From an uncultured Pseudomonadales bacterium (lineage in GTDB: Bacteria > Pseudomonadota > Gammaproteobacteria > Pseudomonadales > Pseudohongiellaceae), in the NCBI GenBank assembly GCA_943789485.1, contig CALSUH010000023.1, positions 1-59,131 of the forward strand: 59,131 nt of DNA, written 5' to 3'. The notes below the pieces were generated by a model. The model saw only the letters and a list, made by a program, of their open reading frames with translations. It was not told where the DNA came from and did not search any database. Shown piece after piece: positions 28,744-37,665 of the stretch. Within the stretch, counting starts at the first letter, position 1, and every line of letters begins with the position of its first letter. Made by a program: the position numbers and the translations under genes.

Positions 28744-29162
28744 AAAATAGGGTGTCAGCAGAGGTTAATCGGATTACCGGAGCAATTGAGTGGCTGAGCA
28801 ATTTCAATGTACGGCCCAATATTTAACCTCCTGTTGATCGAGGAAGTTCTCAGCGTTCTCGTCTAGTATTACCACAGCTAGCCAGCGCAGCCGACGTTAA
28901 CTTCAGAAGTTGTTGCGCCTCATGCTGATTTTACGTATTCCTTCCCACTTACAATGCCCTGCCTACCTCTCACTGTCTCTGCCACATATTATTTGGACTG
29001 TGATAAGGAAGGACAGGGCAGCATTTATCGGGGGATACGACTAGCTGCGGCCTTCTCTATCATTATTCTGTCTAAAGAACTGACGTAGACGGGAAATGGA
29101 GTTAATTGTTACAGTGAATAAGCTGAATTTCCGGCCAAGCCAATCAATCACGGTGAATTACT
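28744..29162. other. Intergenic region before the sulfatase genes
   Basis: This 419-base gap contains no supported open frame and no clear hairpin. It probably holds the promoter for the two sulfatases that follow; no confident -35/-10 pair is visible. Confidence 0.45.
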
Positions 29163-30707
29163 ATGGGAAAATCCCAAATTCTATCTACCTGTCTAGCTTC
29201 TGCCCTGCTAGTAAGCTGCAGCAACGAAGATAACCCCCTCCGGCTGGAACCGCTGGCGAACGCCAGCCCAATGAATGTCATCTACATCCTGACGGATGAC
29301 CACCGCTTCGATTTCATGGGTTTTACCGGGAAGGTGCCATGGCTTAAGACTCCGAATTTAGATCGCCTGGCTAGTGAGGGTGCCTATTTCCCCAATACCT
29401 ATGTCACCACCTCCCTGTGCTCGCCTTCTCGGGCATCGATCCTTACAGGCCTGTATTCACACACTCACACAGTGATCGACAATGCGGCCCCCGACCCTGG
29501 TAACCTCACTTTCTTTCCGGAGTATCTGCAGGAGGCGGGCTACCAGACCAGCTACTTCGGCAAGTGGCACATGGGTAACCACAGTGACGAACCGCAACCG
29601 GGTTTCGATCATTGGGAGAGTTTTCGCGGACAAGGTGTCTACTACGGCCCGACTCTTAACATCAATGGCGAACGCACAACCTTTGATGAATCCACTTACA
29701 TCACGGATGTCTTGACAGACCATGCCGTCGATTGGTTAGACAACCGGGAGCAGGACCAGCCCTTCTTCTTGTACCTCTCGCACAAGGCTGTGCATTCTCA
29801 ATTCCAACCAGCCGAGCGTCATCAGGGCCTTTATGAAGGCGAAGAAGTCGTCTATCCGTCTAGCTTCGATGTTCCCAGCTATGGCATCCCGGAATTACCA
29901 AGCGGCGATGTGGACAGTGCGCCACTGCGTGGGCGCGACTACTATGGCGAAAACCGAATCCCCGACTGGGTAAAGCAGCAGCGCGAATCCTGGCATGGCG
30001 TCGACTACATGTACCATGGTGACATCGAATTCGAAGAGTTCTTCCAACGTTACACCGAAACTTTGATGGGCATCGATGAGAGCGTGGGTGCCGTATTGGA
30101 TTACCTGGATGCAAACGGGCTGGCAGAAGACACACTGGTGATCTACATGGGAGACAACGGTTTCTCCTTCGGCGAACACGGGCTGATAGACAAGCGTCAC
30201 TTCTATGAAGAGTCGGCCAAGGTACCCTTGTTAATTAGATGGCCTTCATACCTTGAGGGCGGCGCTCCAATCGATGCCTTGGTGCAGAATATAGACATCG
30301 CACCCACTATCTTAGAGGCCGCAGGCTTGGCCATGCCAGCTCATATGCAAGGCGCATCATTTGTTCCACTGCTGGACCGAAAAGAAGTTGCCTGGCGCGA
30401 CCGCATCTTTTACGAGTACTACTGGGAGATGGATTTTCCGCAAACGCCAACCATGTTTGGGGTACGCACTGAACGCTACAAGTACATCCGCTACCACGGC
30501 ATATGGGACACCAATGAATTTTATGACTTGCAGGCGGATCCCAACGAGATGTACAACCTAATTGATGCTCCCGAGCATCAGGAGCGCATCACAGGCTATG
30601 CGAATGAAGTCTATGACTGGCTCGAAACTACCGGCGGCATGCACATTCCACTAAAGAACGTGGTACGACCAAAGTTCGGCGACCATCGAAACCAATCCGT
30701 ACTCTAG
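29163..30707 (+). CDS. Lipoprotein sulfatase (S1 type, Cys-type FGly site)
   Basis: A 514-aa formylglycine-dependent sulfatase. The N-terminus LASALLVSCSNED ends in a lipobox, so it should be a lipoprotein. The signature TSLCSPSRASILTGLYSHTH carries the Cys that is converted to formylglycine (C-x-P-S-R). The metal site is built from ILTDDHRFD near residue 43 and the downstream IYMGDNGFSFGEHGL. A C-terminal subdomain is present (FYDLQADPNEMYNLID). The closest remembered types are the iduronate- or glucosamine-sulfatase-like S1 enzymes that act on sulfated marine glycans. A second, dissimilar sulfatase follows on the same strand. No sulfatase-maturating enzyme is in the window. Confidence 0.92.
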   Translation: MGKSQILSTCLASALLVSCSNEDNPLRLEPLANASPMNVIYILTDDHRFDFMGFTGKVPWLKTPNLDRLASEGAYFPNTYVTTSLCSPSRASILTGLYSHTHTVIDNAAPDPGNLTFFPEYLQEAGYQTSYFGKWHMGNHSDEPQPGFDHWESFRGQGVYYGPTLNINGERTTFDESTYITDVLTDHAVDWLDNREQDQPFFLYLSHKAVHSQFQPAERHQGLYEGEEVVYPSSFDVPSYGIPELPSGDVDSAPLRGRDYYGENRIPDWVKQQRESWHGVDYMYHGDIEFEEFFQRYTETLMGIDESVGAVLDYLDANGLAEDTLVIYMGDNGFSFGEHGLIDKRHFYEESAKVPLLIRWPSYLEGGAPIDALVQNIDIAPTILEAAGLAMPAHMQGASFVPLLDRKEVAWRDRIFYEYYWEMDFPQTPTMFGVRTERYKYIRYHGIWDTNEFYDLQADPNEMYNLIDAPEHQERITGYANEVYDWLETTGGMHIPLKNVVRPKFGDHRNQSVL

Positions 30708-30798
30708 CAAGCAGGGAAGCAGGCATGAATCTAGATTTTTGCAAGAATGTTTATTGCACCTAATTTACCTAACAATTGTTATTAGGAAGATCAATAGA

Positions 30799-32496
30799 AT
30801 GTATTTCCTTATTAATCGATTCGCTCTCAGCTATTCTATGAGAACTATCAAAGCCCTAAGCCTATCCATATTGGTTCTAACTTTAAGCAAATGTGCTTAT
30901 CTCGCTCAGACTCAGGTGGTTTCTAATGACGGTCCAAAGCTCCCGATTACGCCCAACATCCTTTGGCTAGTCGCCGAAGATCTAAGCCCTATCATTCCAC
31001 CTTTTGGCGACAATACGGTGGCTACTCCAAATCTGACCCGCCTCGCAAATGAAGGCATTCGCTATACTCAGGTATTTTCAAGTTCAGGAGTCTGCGCTCC
31101 AAGCCGCGCAGCGATAGCGACTGGCATGTATCAGAATCGAATTGGCGCCCAACACATGCGCACAACGAACATCGCAGATTTTGGTGTCGAAGGCGTCATT
31201 CCTTACGAAGCCGTCCCGCCGCCCTACGTCAAAATGCACAGTCAGTATTTTAGGGAGGCGGGCTACTACACAAGCAATAATGCGAAAGAGGACTATCAAT
31301 TTCGTAAGGCTGTTACCGCATGGGATGAAAGCAGCAACACCGCGCATTGGCGTAATCGCGCTGAAGGACAAGCATTTTTTTCAATCTTCAATTTTGGAAT
31401 TACACACGAATCACAAATTTGGAGACAAGCAGAGAATCCACTATTGGTTGATGAGAGCTTAACGGTACCAGTTCCACCTTATCTAGCAGACACAAAGATC
31501 GGCCGACAGGATATACGGCGAGTGTATTCCAATATCGTAGCCATGGACCGACAAGTGGGAGAGATCCTCGACCAACTGGAAGAGGATGGCTTATTGGATA
31601 GTACAATCATCTTCTGGTACAGCGATCACGGCGGCCCACTGCCCCGCCAAAAAAGATTATTATACGACTCCGGTATGCATCTGCCATTGATTATACGTTT
31701 TCCCGATCAATACAGAGCGGGAGAAATCGATGAGCAGCTTATAAGTTTCGTTGATTTCAAATCGACTATTCTTTCACTCGCGGGCATCGAACCACCAGAC
31801 TATGTCGATGGCAGAGCATTCGTAGGCGAATACGCAACCACAGCTGCTCGACATTATGTACATGGCGCAGCCGACCGCTTTGACTCCAAGTACGACATGA
31901 TTCGGGCGGTTCGAGACGATCGCTTCAAGTATTTACGAAACTTCAACCCCGAAAAACCTTACTATTTGCCGCTTCCCTACCGGGAACAGATGCCAGCTAT
32001 GCAAGAACTTCTGCGCATGCGTGACGCTGGCGAGCTGGACCCAGTTCAAGCTCAGTGGTTTAGAACATCAAAGGCGCCGGAAGAGTTATTTGATACTCTC
32101 AATGACCCCTATGAGCTAAACAATATTGCCACTGACCCTGCGTACACTGACAAACTGGCCGAACTTAGCAAGGAGATGGATAGCTGGATGCGCTTTATTG
32201 ATGACAAAGGATTGATGCCTGAAGAAAACCTCATACAAAGCATGTGGCCAAATGGAATTCAGCCTGCAACGCTCGCGCCTATCGCAAGAAAATCCAGCAA
32301 CGATGGTCTAATAACTCTGCACAGCAAAACCGAGGGGGCCAACATTGGTTATCAACTGTTAAGCGGGATTGAGGAGCTTGGAACGACGTGGCAGATCTAT
32401 CAAAGTCCTCTAGCTGTAACAGAAAATCAGAGACTGCTGGTAATTGCACACCGCATAGGCTTTGCTCCCAGCCCAACTATAACGGTAGGAAACTAA
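30799..32496 (+). CDS. Exported sulfatase (sulfamidase-like S1 type)
   Basis: A 565-aa sulfatase. I prefer the ATG at 30799, with AGGAAGA eight bases upstream, over an open TTG at 30739; another ATG at 30838 would begin nearer the hydrophobic signal segment (LSLSILVLTLSKCAYLAQ). The FGly signature is SGVCAPSRAAIATGMYQNR, and metal-site segments are NILWLVAEDLSP and FWYSDHGGPLPRQK. The pattern GVCAPSRAA with MYQNRIGAQHMRT resembles N-sulfoglucosamine sulfohydrolase-like S1 subfamilies. It has ~75 extra C-terminal residues that look like a small beta domain. The gene follows the first sulfatase by 91 bases. Desulfation of glycans or sulfamates is inferred. Confidence 0.9.
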   Translation: MYFLINRFALSYSMRTIKALSLSILVLTLSKCAYLAQTQVVSNDGPKLPITPNILWLVAEDLSPIIPPFGDNTVATPNLTRLANEGIRYTQVFSSSGVCAPSRAAIATGMYQNRIGAQHMRTTNIADFGVEGVIPYEAVPPPYVKMHSQYFREAGYYTSNNAKEDYQFRKAVTAWDESSNTAHWRNRAEGQAFFSIFNFGITHESQIWRQAENPLLVDESLTVPVPPYLADTKIGRQDIRRVYSNIVAMDRQVGEILDQLEEDGLLDSTIIFWYSDHGGPLPRQKRLLYDSGMHLPLIIRFPDQYRAGEIDEQLISFVDFKSTILSLAGIEPPDYVDGRAFVGEYATTAARHYVHGAADRFDSKYDMIRAVRDDRFKYLRNFNPEKPYYLPLPYREQMPAMQELLRMRDAGELDPVQAQWFRTSKAPEELFDTLNDPYELNNIATDPAYTDKLAELSKEMDSWMRFIDDKGLMPEENLIQSMWPNGIQPATLAPIARKSSNDGLITLHSKTEGANIGYQLLSGIEELGTTWQIYQSPLAVTENQRLLVIAHRIGFAPSPTITVGN

Positions 32497-32533
32497 AGCA
32501 AAGATAAGTGCGCCTAATACTAGAAAATTGCTA

Positions 32534-33916
32534 CTAGCGCAGTCGGCGTACTCTGAATTTCCTGCCCTTGATCTTACCATCAGCAAGAATCGTCAGTGCC
32601 AGCTTCGCTACCTGTTGCTCGACGGCAACATAAGCGATTTTGTCGAACAGCGTAATCTTACCAATCTGAGCGCCGGTGATATCACCACTTGCCGTCAGCG
32701 CACCAAGCAAGTCTCCCGCCCTAACCTTGTCCTTACGCCCACCATTTACGAAGAGTGTGACCATGAGCGGATAGAGTTTGAAGTTTGCAGCTACGGTCAG
32801 CGTCGCCGTACTCACTATTTTCGCGTCCGATCCCTGGTACTCTTCGATGGCTTGCAAGTGTCGCTTATCCGAAGACGTAAACAGGCTCACCGCAAGCCCC
32901 TTACTACCTGCCCGCGCCGTGCGTCCTATACGATGAATATGTACTTCAGGGTCGCGACTAAGCTCGAAATTAATGACAGCAGCCAACTCCTTAACATCGA
33001 GACCGCGCGCAGCCACATCAGTTGCTATAAGTATCGAGCTACTCTTACCAGAGAATTGGGCAAGAACCTGATCCCGCTCGAACTGTTCCAGATCACCGTG
33101 CAGGGCCAATGCGTGTAGGTCAAGCTCACGTAATTCCCCGCTCAGATCATGGCACTGCTGCTTGGTGTTGCAAAATATAAGAGTCGATTCTGGCTGATAG
33201 TGCGCAAGCACATTGAAAAGCGTCTGTATTCGTTCGCTTTTCTCGACCTTGAAGAAGACTTGTTCGATGTCTGGACTATGGTGACTATCCTCTACTGAAA
33301 TTTCAATTGGATCACGCTGTACGCTAGCGCTTATTCCCTTGATACCATCAGGATAAGTAGCCGAGAACAACAGTGTTTGTCTAGAAGCTGGGGTCTTATC
33401 GATGATCTTTGTAATATCCTCAAGAAAACCCATGTCCAACATGCGGTCTGCCTCGTCTAGCACGAGCGTCTCTACTGCATTGAGATGTAAGGTTTCCTTC
33501 TCGAGATGCTTTAGGATGCGCCCGGGCGTTCCTACAACGATGTGCGGATCACGCCGCAAAGAAGCCAATTGTGGACCCATCGGTTTGCCACCGCACAGGG
33601 TAAGCAACTTGATATTGGGAATAGCGCTCGCAAGCCTGCGAATCTCTGCCGCAACCTGTTCCGCTAGCTCACGAGTCGGACATAAAACTAGCGCCTGAGT
33701 GCTATATAACTGCGCGTCGAGTTTATTAAGTAGACCAATTGCAAAAGCCGCCGTTTTACCACTGCCAGTCTTGGCCTGCGCAATAAGGTCTTTGCCGCTG
33801 AGCAGATGCGGCAGAGCCCGCGCCTGAACTGGCGTCATCGAATCATAGTCCAGCGTCGCGATACTAGCTAACAGTTCGGGCCGAAGGGGTAGAGTTGCAA
33901 ATGGAACGGCATTCAT
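32534..33916 (-). CDS. dbpA: ATP-dependent RNA helicase DbpA
   Basis: A 460-aa DEAD-box helicase. The order of motifs is complete: MTPVQARALP (Q motif), AQAKTGSGKTAAF, PTRELAEQVA, VGTPGRILKHL, LDEADRML, FSATYPDG, ALHGDLEQ, ATDVAARGLD and HRIGRTARAGS. The C-terminal ~70 residues (FVNGGRKDKVRAGDLLGALT, ITGAQIGKI) form the DbpA-type RRM that binds hairpin 92 of 23S rRNA. Similarity to E. coli DbpA extends to the C-terminus. I start at the ATG at 33916 (MNAVPFATLPLRPEL), which fits the E. coli start; the frame is open to an ATG at 33949. It acts in large-subunit ribosome assembly. Confidence 0.95.
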   Translation of the reverse strand: MNAVPFATLPLRPELLASIATLDYDSMTPVQARALPHLLSGKDLIAQAKTGSGKTAAFAIGLLNKLDAQLYSTQALVLCPTRELAEQVAAEIRRLASAIPNIKLLTLCGGKPMGPQLASLRRDPHIVVGTPGRILKHLEKETLHLNAVETLVLDEADRMLDMGFLEDITKIIDKTPASRQTLLFSATYPDGIKGISASVQRDPIEISVEDSHHSPDIEQVFFKVEKSERIQTLFNVLAHYQPESTLIFCNTKQQCHDLSGELRELDLHALALHGDLEQFERDQVLAQFSGKSSSILIATDVAARGLDVKELAAVINFELSRDPEVHIHRIGRTARAGSKGLAVSLFTSSDKRHLQAIEEYQGSDAKIVSTATLTVAANFKLYPLMVTLFVNGGRKDKVRAGDLLGALTASGDITGAQIGKITLFDKIAYVAVEQQVAKLALTILADGKIKGRKFRVRRLR

Positions 33917-33962
33917 TGGAGTTGCCTGATGATCTGGGCAGCGCATCATAGCAGATATTTAA

Positions 33963-33989
33963 TACTCAGATTACTCAGATTACTCAGAT
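33963..33989. repeat. Three tandem copies of a 9-bp unit upstream of dbpA
   Basis: TACTCAGAT is repeated three times without mismatch, 47 bases upstream of the chosen dbpA start. Copy number could vary and change the leader length of dbpA mRNA. Confidence 0.8.
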
Positions 33990-34157
33990 TCCCAGATGAG
34001 AAATCACGGCTTCTTTCCTTAAAGCAAAAATAAGGTAATTTTGTCCTTTGGCTCTTTTTTATTGTTCTCTTCACCAGCTTAATATAGTAAAGTGCGCGCC
34101 CTTGTCGTACTTCCCTATCCGAACGGCTGCAGTCTACCCTAAAGATTTTAAGTACTA

Positions 34158-34422
34158 GGGTGCCTCTGACTAATTCCAGGGCACCTCTGGCCTTTGGACT
34201 GTTGCAAGATCGAGGCGTCTTTTTGCAGACATGCGTCGGCCTGTCAAAAAGAGACAACGATGAGATCGGGACAGTCCAAAGGCCCCGAAGGGCGAGCCCT
34301 GAAGCATTCATCCGCTTCGTTGCAGCTCTTGTTAAGGACTAAGGCCATTAACGGCGAACTACGCCTCGCAGCTGAACGCTTCAGGACTCGCAGAGGTACC
34401 CTGGAATTAATCAGAGGCACCC
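34158..34422. repeat. MITE-like palindromic element with nested inverted repeats
   Basis: The ends are inverted repeats of 32 bp (34158-34189 and 34391-34422, 30/32 matches; the left end begins GGGTGCCTCTGAC). Inside, GGCCTTTGGACTGT (34189-34202) pairs exactly with ACAGTCCAAAGGCC (34271-34284). CCTGAAGCATTCA (34298-34310) pairs with TGAACGCTTCAGG (34373-34385) with one mismatch. The whole would fold as a long stem with two side arms. No transposase is encoded, and I cannot find a clear target-site duplication. It sits between the divergent dbpA and SulP genes, filling most of a 565-base gap. A structured RNA or attC-like site is the alternative. Confidence 0.7.
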
Positions 34423-34481
34423 CATCCACTCGAAGCTCTGTGCTTCTAGTGGTTCACGCTATTGATTTAAGAAACACCTAG

Positions 34482-36020
34482 ATGAAATACCTGTTTAATC
34501 TGTACGACCGCTCAAAAAAAATCAATGTCCTAATCGAAGTCTTATCCGGTATAACCGTTTCAATCGCACTGGTCCCCGAAGCTATCGCATTTGCGTTGAT
34601 CGCTGGCCTCTCTCCGCTCACCGGACTCTATGCAGCATTCAGCATCGGCTTAATTACCTCTATTTTTGGAGGCCGACCCGGCATGATATCTGGAGCAACT
34701 GGCGCTATTGCCGTGGTTATCGTCAGCCTGGCCCAGAGTCACGGCGTGGAATACATATTCGCCACTGTGATACTGGCTGGCATTATTCAGATGACTGCCG
34801 GCTTCCTTAGGTTGGGCAAATTTATCCGACTAGTCCCACACTCCGTTATGTTTGGCTTCGTTAACGGACTTGCGATCGTTATCTTTCTAGCGCAGGTGGC
34901 TTCCTTTAAAGTCATGGACGCTGACGGTCAGCTCGACTGGATGACCGGCCCCCAATTAAACATTATGCTCTGCTTAGTCTTGCTCACTATGGTAATTATT
35001 TGGGGGCTGCCTAGACTCACCAAGGCAATTCCTGCGTCACTTGTTGCCATTTTGGTAGTAACAGCAATCGTACTTGGCTTTGATGTGGACACTCGCAACG
35101 TTGGCGATATCAGTTCCATCCAAGGTGGCTTCCCGCCTTTTCATATACCCGATCTACCCTTTAGCTTAGAAACATTGGTCATTATTTTCCCCTATGCATT
35201 CATAGTGGCAGGCGTTGGCTTGATTGAGAGCTTACTCACGCTAAATCTAATCGACGAAATTACTGAAACTCGCGGCAAGAGTAATAAGGAAGCAATTGCC
35301 CAAGGCTTGGCTAACTTCGTAACAGGGTTTTTCTCTGGCATGGGCGGCTGTGCAATGATCGGCCAGAGCTTGATCAACATATCATCGGGAGCTAGAGCTC
35401 GTCTGTCGGGAATCGTGGCCTCCGTGATGTTACTAGTATTCATTATGTTCGGTGCTGACTACATAGAAAGAATGCCAATCGCAGCGTTGACTGGCTTAAT
35501 GATCATGGTTGCTATCGGTACATTTGAGTGGGCCAGTGTAAGAGCCATCGGCAAGATGCCGAATCGTGACAACCTAGTAGGTTTCATAGTAGCCGCAATT
35601 ACAGTGCTACTTCACAACCTGGCCCTGGCTGTATTAATAGGTGTAATCATTTCCGCATTGGTGTTTGCTTGGGAGAATGCCAAGCGCATTCGTGCCAGGA
35701 AACACATTGATGAAGACGGCGTCAAACACTATGAGATTTATGGCCCGCTATTTTTTGGATCAGCACAGGCGTTTGCAGAAAAATTCGACGTCAAAAACGA
35801 CCCAGATAGCGTGATCATCGATTTTAAAGAGAGTCGTGTGAATGACATGTCGGGAATAGAAGCTCTGAATAAAATCACAGAGCGCTATTTCAAGGCTGGC
35901 AAAGAGATACATCTGCGCCATCTTAGCCCTGACTGTTTGCAGCTACTGAAAAATGCCGAGAAGATCATCGATGTAAATATCATCGAAGACCCTACCTACA
36001 AAGTGGCAGTTGAGATCTAA
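34482..36020 (+). CDS. SulP-family anion transporter with STAS domain
   Basis: A 512-aa inner-membrane carrier of the SLC26/SulP family. About residues 15-395 are the membrane domain, with SIALVPEAIAFALIAGLSPL and GLYAAFSIGLITSIFGG as family hallmarks and SGATGAIAVVIVSLAQSHG in the anion-binding region. Residues ~415-505 form a cytoplasmic STAS domain (YEIYGPLFFGSAQAF, SRVNDMSGIEAL). SulP carriers move sulfate, bicarbonate, chloride or dicarboxylates, often with sodium. The neighbours (dbpA, small lysine-rich protein) do not indicate the substrate; the sulfatases nearby make sulfate a possibility but no more. Confidence 0.92.
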   Translation: MKYLFNLYDRSKKINVLIEVLSGITVSIALVPEAIAFALIAGLSPLTGLYAAFSIGLITSIFGGRPGMISGATGAIAVVIVSLAQSHGVEYIFATVILAGIIQMTAGFLRLGKFIRLVPHSVMFGFVNGLAIVIFLAQVASFKVMDADGQLDWMTGPQLNIMLCLVLLTMVIIWGLPRLTKAIPASLVAILVVTAIVLGFDVDTRNVGDISSIQGGFPPFHIPDLPFSLETLVIIFPYAFIVAGVGLIESLLTLNLIDEITETRGKSNKEAIAQGLANFVTGFFSGMGGCAMIGQSLINISSGARARLSGIVASVMLLVFIMFGADYIERMPIAALTGLMIMVAIGTFEWASVRAIGKMPNRDNLVGFIVAAITVLLHNLALAVLIGVIISALVFAWENAKRIRARKHIDEDGVKHYEIYGPLFFGSAQAFAEKFDVKNDPDSVIIDFKESRVNDMSGIEALNKITERYFKAGKEIHLRHLSPDCLQLLKNAEKIIDVNIIEDPTYKVAVEI

Positions 36021-36077
36021 GAAAAAAGCACAGTGCCTATACTCTGACCCTGATAGCCAATTTTGGGCTCGTGGGAA

Positions 36078-36194
36078 TTAGTTACCTAGACCACTCTTGC
36101 CTTGCTTGGCAGCAGCCTTTGCAGCCTTCTTCTCTTTCGGGGTCAGTGCCGCTTTCTTTTTTGTTTCCTTTTTACTATTTTGACCTTTGCTCAT
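36078..36194 (-). CDS. 38-aa lysine-rich small protein
   Basis: A short frame from the ATG at 36194 encodes 38 residues, of which about a third are Lys and many others Ala: MSKGQNSKKETKKK, then ALTPKEKKAAKAAAKQGKSG. AAGGA lies eight bases upstream of the ATG. I recall similar small, basic MSKGQNSKKE-type hypothetical proteins in proteobacteria. The composition suggests nucleic acid or ribosome binding, but no function is known. The gene is convergent with the SulP gene and lies between it and a hairpin at 36275-36311. Confidence 0.7.
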   Translation of the reverse strand: MSKGQNSKKETKKKAALTPKEKKAAKAAAKQGKSGLGN

Positions 36195-36274
36195 GATAGC
36201 CATTCCTTAGAGTACTGCCGAGGATGATTGTTGTTCGCCAAAATGGAAATGGCATTACAACAATAGCGCTTACA

Positions 36275-36311
36275 GGGCGCCAGGGGATTCAATTTTAATC
36301 CCCTGGCGCCC
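36275..36311. terminator. Strong hairpin terminator
   Basis: GGGCGCCAGGGGATT (36275-36289) and AATCCCCTGGCGCCC (36297-36311) form a perfect 15-bp G/C-rich stem with a 7-base loop. On the plus strand it is followed by TTTTACTTT. It lies eight bases past the stop of the minus-strand hydrolase gene at 36319, so on that strand it is a hairpin without a T tract. Confidence 0.7.
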
Positions 36312-36318
36312 TTTTACT

Positions 36319-37548
36319 TTAGTTGTAGAGCAGTTCGCGCATAGCCGCGTGAGTTTGAATAGAGTAGAAAACATTGTCGTTCTGGATCATGCCTATGAAC
36401 ACAATATTCTGTACTGGATCAACCCAGAACCAGGAACCGGCAATACCCCACCACCAATGCGTGCCCACTGGGGCTCCGTTGAATGCAGCTGAATCACTCA
36501 CGACCGCAAAATCGACACCAAAGACATTACCCGGATAGATGTTGGCAATATTGTCGATACCCTCAGGCAGAAGGTTACTGCGCATAATTGCAATCGCGTC
36601 TTCAGACAAGATACGCGTTCCATTCAGTTCACCCTTATTTAAGTGCATCAGAGCAAATTTCATATAGTCACTAGCAGTTGAGGTGAGTCCACCTCCGCCT
36701 GAGAAAAACTTCGGCTTGATTAAAAACTGCCCCGTATCGGTTCGCGTAAGACCACCAGTGGCAGCTTGGTTGTACTGTCTCGCGAATCGATGAGCTTTAT
36801 CAGCTGGCACAAAAAAGCCTGTGTCTATCATGCCTAAAGGCTCGAAAATGCGCTGTTCTAGAAAGTCATCAAAAGTCTGGCCTGACAAGACCTCAACGAG
36901 ATATCCCTGAACATCAACGGAATAGCTGTATTCCCATTGCGAGCCCGGCTGATATCCTAGGGGTAATGCTCCGAGACTATCAATCTGTTCCGCCAATGAA
37001 ATATCGGGTCTCATGATACCCGCAGCAATCATGGCTTGAGCCACTGGTCCGCTCGATAGTGGCGGAACATACATGATACCGCCAGTATGAGTCATCAGCT
37101 CCTGAACAGTCATCTCATGATTGGCCGCTTCGGTCAGCATATTGCCGGCGGCATCGGATTCGGTAAAAACCTTTACATCGGCAAGCTCAGGAATGTATTT
37201 GGACACAGGATCGCTGAGCTGAAACTTGCCTTCATCATGAAGAATCATCAGCGCAGTGCCGGTGATCGGCTTAGTCATGGAGAAGATACGAAAGATTGTA
37301 TCCATAGCCATAGGCACTTGGTCTTCCACATTCTGATGACCGAAAGTCTTGTTCATCTGCAATTCACCATCTTGGGCAATCATTAGGACTGCCCCGGATA
37401 GTCGTTCTTCAACTATTCGAGATTGCATGTCTTCCGCGATGGCATCCAAGCGCGCCTGGTCTATGTCTGCACGGCTTAATGACACACTAAATAGAAAAAA
37501 GAATCCGCTGAATATTATCGCCCAGTCTTTGTTTACTAGTCGTCGCAT
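36319..37548 (-). CDS. Exported serine hydrolase of the beta-lactamase fold
   Basis: A 409-aa protein of the class C beta-lactamase/DD-peptidase/esterase superfamily. An N-terminal hydrophobic segment (IIFSGFFFLFSVSLSRA) is a signal peptide. The SxxK motif is FSMTK (Ser90, Lys93), and the Tyr motif is near residue 209 (EYSYSVD). The third motif may be the HWWWGIAG region near the C-terminus. Family members hydrolyse esters, D-amino-acid peptides or lactams; the usual KTG box is absent, which argues against a true beta-lactamase and for an esterase or peptidase. It is followed on the same strand by a strong hairpin. Confidence 0.87.
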   Translation of the reverse strand: MRRLVNKDWAIIFSGFFFLFSVSLSRADIDQARLDAIAEDMQSRIVEERLSGAVLMIAQDGELQMNKTFGHQNVEDQVPMAMDTIFRIFSMTKPITGTALMILHDEGKFQLSDPVSKYIPELADVKVFTESDAAGNMLTEAANHEMTVQELMTHTGGIMYVPPLSSGPVAQAMIAAGIMRPDISLAEQIDSLGALPLGYQPGSQWEYSYSVDVQGYLVEVLSGQTFDDFLEQRIFEPLGMIDTGFFVPADKAHRFARQYNQAATGGLTRTDTGQFLIKPKFFSGGGGLTSTASDYMKFALMHLNKGELNGTRILSEDAIAIMRSNLLPEGIDNIANIYPGNVFGVDFAVVSDSAAFNGAPVGTHWWWGIAGSWFWVDPVQNIVFIGMIQNDNVFYSIQTHAAMRELLYN

Positions 37549-37665
37549 AACTTTACCATCTCCCCCAAAATAAGAATATTGAACCTGAATTTTAGTATCG
37601 AGTTTTGATACACCATCCAGCGAATCTAAGTTTTTTCGCCAAGCTGCGCGATTTATCTGTCTGTA

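Noticed and set aside
36319..37548. True class C beta-lactamase
   Set aside because: SxxK and a Tyr motif are present but the KTG box is missing; this better fits an esterase or peptidase of the same fold.
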